Notes under the pieces: model-generated
What the model was told of the DNA's origin: nothing
What the model saw: the letters and a program-made list of their open reading frames with translations, nothing else
The model's database searches: none
Position numbers and translations under genes: made by a program
Shown here: positions 61,291-64,000 of the stretch, in pieces
Layout of the letters: the number at the start of each line of letters is the position of its first letter
How positions within the stretch are numbered: position 1 is the first letter of the stretch
Assembly (NCBI GenBank): GCA_905181785.1
Contig: CAJIZC010000005.1
Span: 1-64,000 of the forward strand
Direction of reading: 5' to 3'
Origin: an uncultured Candidatus Poseidoniales archaeon
Lineage (GTDB): Archaea > Thermoplasmatota > Poseidoniia > Poseidoniales > Poseidoniaceae
DNA length: 64,000 nt

Positions 61291-61926
61291 ATGAGAGAAA
61301 TCCATCTGGGTTGGACGGCTGAAACCGTAGCCAATTCTGAATATGCACCGATCGCCAAAATTGCTCATTCGCTCGAAGTTGTTGGCCATCTTGACATCGG
61401 AGAAGATGGAATCAGACAACTCATCTCTCCCACCTTTTGTGAAGGGCAAGACCCCGAAAATCTGAATGAAGTCCCCTTCTTGAAGGTTGAATCGGTTTTA
61501 GGCGTAGGAGATGGGGGCTACGTTGTCGTTTGGAATTCACACCCGCTGTCCATGGCTGCGATCAAATTTCCAGACATTCACATCCTACCGCCATACACCT
61601 ACGGTGGCGAAGGAATTTCAATCAAAGTTCGAGGGGTCCCGAGTGGAATTTCAGATTTCCTAAAAGTCGCTCGGAAAATCCTCCCCCCTGATGTGGTCAA
61701 GGTTGTCGAAATGGAAAGCAATCAAAGCATCGTTGAAACATTGCTTACAGAGCGGCAAATTGAATGCATGAAAATCGCTGTATCCTCAGGGTATTATGAG
61801 CACCCAAAGAAAATCAATTTGCGGGAACTCGCAGAACTCATCGACACCCCACGCTCGACCCTTCAAGAACACCTCAGCAGAGCAGAAATTGCGATGATGC
61901 ATTGGAGTTCAGAGCAAATTGAATGA
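61291..61926 (+). CDS. Bacterio-opsin activator-like (HTH_10) transcriptional regulator
   Basis: 211 residues. The C-terminal HTH_10 domain is clear: LTERQIECMKIAVSSGYYEH, KINLRELAELIDTPRSTLQE, HLSRAEIAMM, as in halophile Bat proteins. The N-terminal 150 residues are a sensor-like alpha/beta region (HSLEVVGHLDIGEDGIRQL, YVVVWNSHPLSMAAIKFP). It probably controls nearby or metabolic genes in response to a small molecule. ATG 61291 is chosen because the TATA box at 61262 places the transcript start there; ATG 61270 lies too close to the TATA box. It is divergent from the TetR operon across a 139-base gap. Confidence 0.75.
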   Translation: MREIHLGWTAETVANSEYAPIAKIAHSLEVVGHLDIGEDGIRQLISPTFCEGQDPENLNEVPFLKVESVLGVGDGGYVVVWNSHPLSMAAIKFPDIHILPPYTYGGEGISIKVRGVPSGISDFLKVARKILPPDVVKVVEMESNQSIVETLLTERQIECMKIAVSSGYYEHPKKINLRELAELIDTPRSTLQEHLSRAEIAMMHWSSEQIE

Positions 61927-61974
61927 TTTCTTCGAGGTGCAAAGCCTTGAGAATAGAGACTGGGTGGCACCGAC

Positions 61975-62772
61975 ATGGACAAAGCAGCACGGATGGCTAA
62001 GTTGCTGCCACAAGGGCGAGGCGTCTGGATTCCAATCGACCACGGTGCTTCGGATTTCCCAATCCCTGGCTTAACCGACACCGAAGCTGTGATTCGTTCC
62101 TTGATCGCCGCCGGCGTGGATGGGATTGTCGCTCAAAAAGGTCTTGTTTCACATTACCACCACCTGTGTGAAGGGACTTCGACCTCGATGGTGATTCATT
62201 TTTCAGTATCGACCAGGCATGCTGGCCCCGACGGAGCAAACAAGGTCCTGGTTGGTCATGCTGATGAGGTCCTGCCACGTGGAGGCTTGGGTGTTTCATG
62301 CCAAGTCAACATGGGGAGCCCGAATGAGGCTCAGATGATTGAACGAATGGGTCAAATTAGCAGAGAAGCCCTTCATCACAACTTGCCAATGTTTGGCATG
62401 GTGTACGCCCGGGGTGAATACCTCAACCCAATCGAAGGGGACACAACTGGAGGCAACGCCCATGCGGTCCGGCTTGCCTTTGAACTGGGCTGTGACGCTG
62501 CTAAAACCGTGTGGAACGGGGACGCTGAAGCGTTCAAAACCATCACCTCTGCTGCACCAATTCCGGTGTTGGTTGCGGGTGGACCATCCACCGGCGACAG
62601 CCACAGCATCCTCACTATGGTTCGATCTGCGCTCGACGCAGGCGCCTCCGGGGTGTGCATGGGTCGGCAGGTGTTTGCCCATGAAAATGTCGAAGGCATC
62701 GCTCGTGCACTTGTGATGCTGGTGCATGAAAATGCCTCCGTTGAAGACGCCATGAGCGCTTGTCAACTGTGA
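61975..62772 (+). CDS. 2-amino-3,7-dideoxy-D-threo-hept-6-ulosonate synthase (AroA')
   Basis: 265 residues of the DhnA/class I aldolase family. GVWIPIDHGASDFP, AQKGLVSHY, CDAAKTVWNGD with the Schiff-base Lys and PVLVAGGPSTGD are visible. The family covers fructose-bisphosphate aldolase and the archaeal ADH synthase; the next gene encodes 3-dehydroquinate synthase II, so this is assigned as the first enzyme of the archaeal shikimate entry route, using aspartate semialdehyde and a sugar phosphate. It ends 11 bases before that gene. Confidence 0.88.
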   Translation: MDKAARMAKLLPQGRGVWIPIDHGASDFPIPGLTDTEAVIRSLIAAGVDGIVAQKGLVSHYHHLCEGTSTSMVIHFSVSTRHAGPDGANKVLVGHADEVLPRGGLGVSCQVNMGSPNEAQMIERMGQISREALHHNLPMFGMVYARGEYLNPIEGDTTGGNAHAVRLAFELGCDAAKTVWNGDAEAFKTITSAAPIPVLVAGGPSTGDSHSILTMVRSALDAGASGVCMGRQVFAHENVEGIARALVMLVHENASVEDAMSACQL

Positions 62773-62783
62773 GAGGGAACGTC

Positions 62784-63794
62784 ATGGAATTATGGATCGA
62801 CCGACGTGATGTTCCCGCCGGCGAGAAAACGTTGCCAAATGGTTTTACTCGTAGCCTCGATGGGGAAGGAATGTCCATCGAAGGAAAGAAAATTCTCCTA
62901 AACGGTGCTGTGATTGGGGCTTATATCCACATCAGAGATGGCACGAATCAAGACGATGCAAGAGCGGTGATTGGCAGCGTGGAATGGCTGTTGGTTTCGT
63001 TTGAGGACTGGTCCATGATCCCACTGGAGAATTTCATTGCTGCATCAGAAGGAACACCGACTAAAATCGCAGCACTGCTCACCGAGGCATCTCAAATCCA
63101 AGGAGCAGCTTTTGCTCTTGAACGAGGTGTGGATGCAATTGTGGTCAGCGAAACGAACGATTTGGTCGAAGCAGCACAAATCGCAATGGCGCAGCGCTTA
63201 GAACGACCTGATTCACCGGCCACGACGGCCTCCGAAGTCACCTCTGAAATCATTCCAACTGTCCTGACCATCACTTCAGTTGAAGATGGAGGACTTGGGG
63301 AACGGTATTGCATTGATTTCACTTCACTGCTCCGCCCTGGAGAAGGCATGCTCATCGGTTCTAACGCCTCAAGTTTCATGCTCGTTCATGGTGAAACTGT
63401 ATCCTCCGAATTTGTACCTGTGCGCCCGTTCAGAGTCAACGCTGGATCGCCACAATCATACACGCTGATGGCGGACGGCTCAACCAAATACCTTGCAGAA
63501 CTCTCTTCCGGTGATAACGTTACAGTGGTCAACCATGAAGGCCATTCACGCCATGTCGTTGTTGGCAGGCTTAAAATTGAACAACGCCCCCTTTTACTGC
63601 TAAAATGGATGAATGCCAACCATAAAGAGGGGCATATGTTCTTGCAGCAAGCAGAGACGGTCCGAGCCGTTGATTCATCCGGAATTCCAGTGTCAGTGAC
63701 TTCAATCTCAATTGGCGATGAAATATTCGGCTGGAACGACACAGGTGCACGCCACATTGGCGTCGCTATCTCGAGCAATGTCTTCGAGAGGTGA
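62784..63794 (+). CDS. 3-dehydroquinate synthase II (AroB')
   Basis: 336 residues. It converts the ADH product to 3-dehydroquinate by oxidative deamination with NAD+. GERYCIDFTSLLRPGEGMLIGS, EFVPVRPFRVNAGSPQSYTL and TKYLAELSSGDNV are family signatures, as is VGRLKIEQRPLLLLKW. GAGAGGGAAC precedes the ATG. Its last 17 bases can overlap the next gene if that uses ATG 63778. Confidence 0.93.
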   Translation: MELWIDRRDVPAGEKTLPNGFTRSLDGEGMSIEGKKILLNGAVIGAYIHIRDGTNQDDARAVIGSVEWLLVSFEDWSMIPLENFIAASEGTPTKIAALLTEASQIQGAAFALERGVDAIVVSETNDLVEAAQIAMAQRLERPDSPATTASEVTSEIIPTVLTITSVEDGGLGERYCIDFTSLLRPGEGMLIGSNASSFMLVHGETVSSEFVPVRPFRVNAGSPQSYTLMADGSTKYLAELSSGDNVTVVNHEGHSRHVVVGRLKIEQRPLLLLKWMNANHKEGHMFLQQAETVRAVDSSGIPVSVTSISIGDEIFGWNDTGARHIGVAISSNVFER

Positions 63795-63798
63795 AACA

Positions 63799-64000
63799 GT
63801 GGCGGTACTTGGAAACGGCAAAGCACATGGTGCTTGCAGCCTTCTTCATGCAGCAGGTTTGGGGTACGGTGCGAGCGTTGCGCTTGACTTGCCAGTTGCG
63901 GTTCGTCTGCTCGATGCTGCAAGTAAACGGACCTTAGAAGATCCTGATGGGTTGCTTAAGTGCGTGCTTGCGGCTTGGTCCAACGCCGGCCACCCTTTTC
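63799..64000 (+). CDS. Shikimate kinase, archaeal GHMP type (N-terminus only)
   Basis: The first 67 codons, running off the right edge. AVLGNGKAHGACSLLHAAGL followed by GYGASVALDLPVAVRL resembles the N-terminus of archaeal GHMP-family shikimate kinase (A...GA.TIINA...G.GAA.GI.L). Position after AroB' supports this. GTG 63799 has GAGAGGTG six bases upstream; ATG 63778 is in frame and would overlap the AroB' gene by 17 bases. It phosphorylates shikimate at O3 with ATP. Confidence 0.75.
   Translation, partial: MAVLGNGKAHGACSLLHAAGLGYGASVALDLPVAVRLLDAASKRTLEDPDGLLKCVLAAWSNAGHPF

Noticed and set aside
61152-61358. Long N-terminal extension of the TetR gene
   Set aside because: It would cover the promoter and the divergent regulator, and TetR proteins start about 15 residues before the helix-turn-helix, as from ATG 61151.
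61975-62772. Assignment as fructose-bisphosphate aldolase
   Set aside because: Same family, but adjacency to 3-dehydroquinate synthase II and a shikimate kinase favours the shikimate-route enzyme.

Overview
The window looks like a piece of chromosome from a marine planktonic archaeon of the Thermoplasmatota, most likely Candidatus Poseidoniales (Marine Group II). Core machinery is archaeal: Orc1/Cdc6, aIF2-gamma, ribosomal protein S6e, RNA polymerase subunit K, Dph2, a nine-gene A-type ATP synthase operon in the order HIKECFABD, PurP, and the archaeal route into the shikimate pathway. It is combined with bacterial-type genes known in or expected of this lineage: class II HMG-CoA reductase, class II CCA-adding enzyme, SMC-ScpA-ScpB, acyl-CoA dehydrogenase, tryptophan 2,3-dioxygenase, and heme O/heme A synthases. 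The last three point to an aerobic heterotroph. The assignment rests on gene content only; no 16S rRNA gene is present.

Layout. 1-10.5 kb: a truncated NAD-dependent epimerase, a ParB/sulfiredoxin-fold protein, the CCA-adding enzyme, an EF-hand protein, acyl-CoA dehydrogenase, a GcvH-like protein, a purine phosphoribosyltransferase, Dph2, Orc1/Cdc6, S6e, aIF2-gamma and a PIN-domain protein. 10.6-14.3 kb: a winged-helix regulator with a clear leaderless promoter, then a three-gene overlapping cluster (AAA-like protein with a changed P-loop, beta-propeller protein, DUF357). 14.3-14.6 kb: a non-coding stretch dense in GTTA/TAAC inverted repeats. 14.6-22.6 kb: HMG-CoA reductase and the SMC-ScpA-ScpB operon. 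22.7-27.8 kb: NadB, a ketopantoate reductase-like protein, and a large membrane protein that looks like a site-2 protease that has lost its zinc ligands. 27.9-36.8 kb: the A-ATPase operon, whose subunit I carries a pair of canonical EF-hands. 36.9-41.1 kb: a UbiE-like methyltransferase, three tandem KaiC/RAD55-like proteins (only one with an intact P-loop) and a membrane-anchored lamin-tail protein. 41.2-50.5 kb: a surface protein, tRNA-Ser(GCU), CtaB, CtaA, an extracytoplasmic thioredoxin-like protein, RpoK, tryptophan dioxygenase, a DUF3147 protein and PurP. 50.5-57.3 kb: a 1,838-residue surface protein with about 21 RCC1-type repeats and 15 cysteine repeats, preceded by a coiled-coil protein. 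57.4-61.9 kb: a MacB/FtsX-type ABC exporter with its TetR regulator, and a divergent bacterio-opsin-activator-like regulator. 62-64 kb: the start of a shikimate operon.

Themes. Calcium-binding loops recur. The EF-hand pair in AtpI and the pair in the protein at 2223-3449 have the same 37-residue loop-to-loop spacing and similar flanking residues. Pseudo-enzymes also recur: two KaiC-like proteins without a usable P-loop, a Walker A Lys-to-Arg change in an AAA-like protein, and the zinc-less site-2 protease homologue. Genes inside operons usually have a Shine-Dalgarno-like GAGG or GGTGA before the start, while two regulators appear to be transcribed leaderless from an identical CATATACCAT box. 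No CRISPR array, insertion sequence or rRNA gene was seen. No non-coding gap exceeds about 260 bases.
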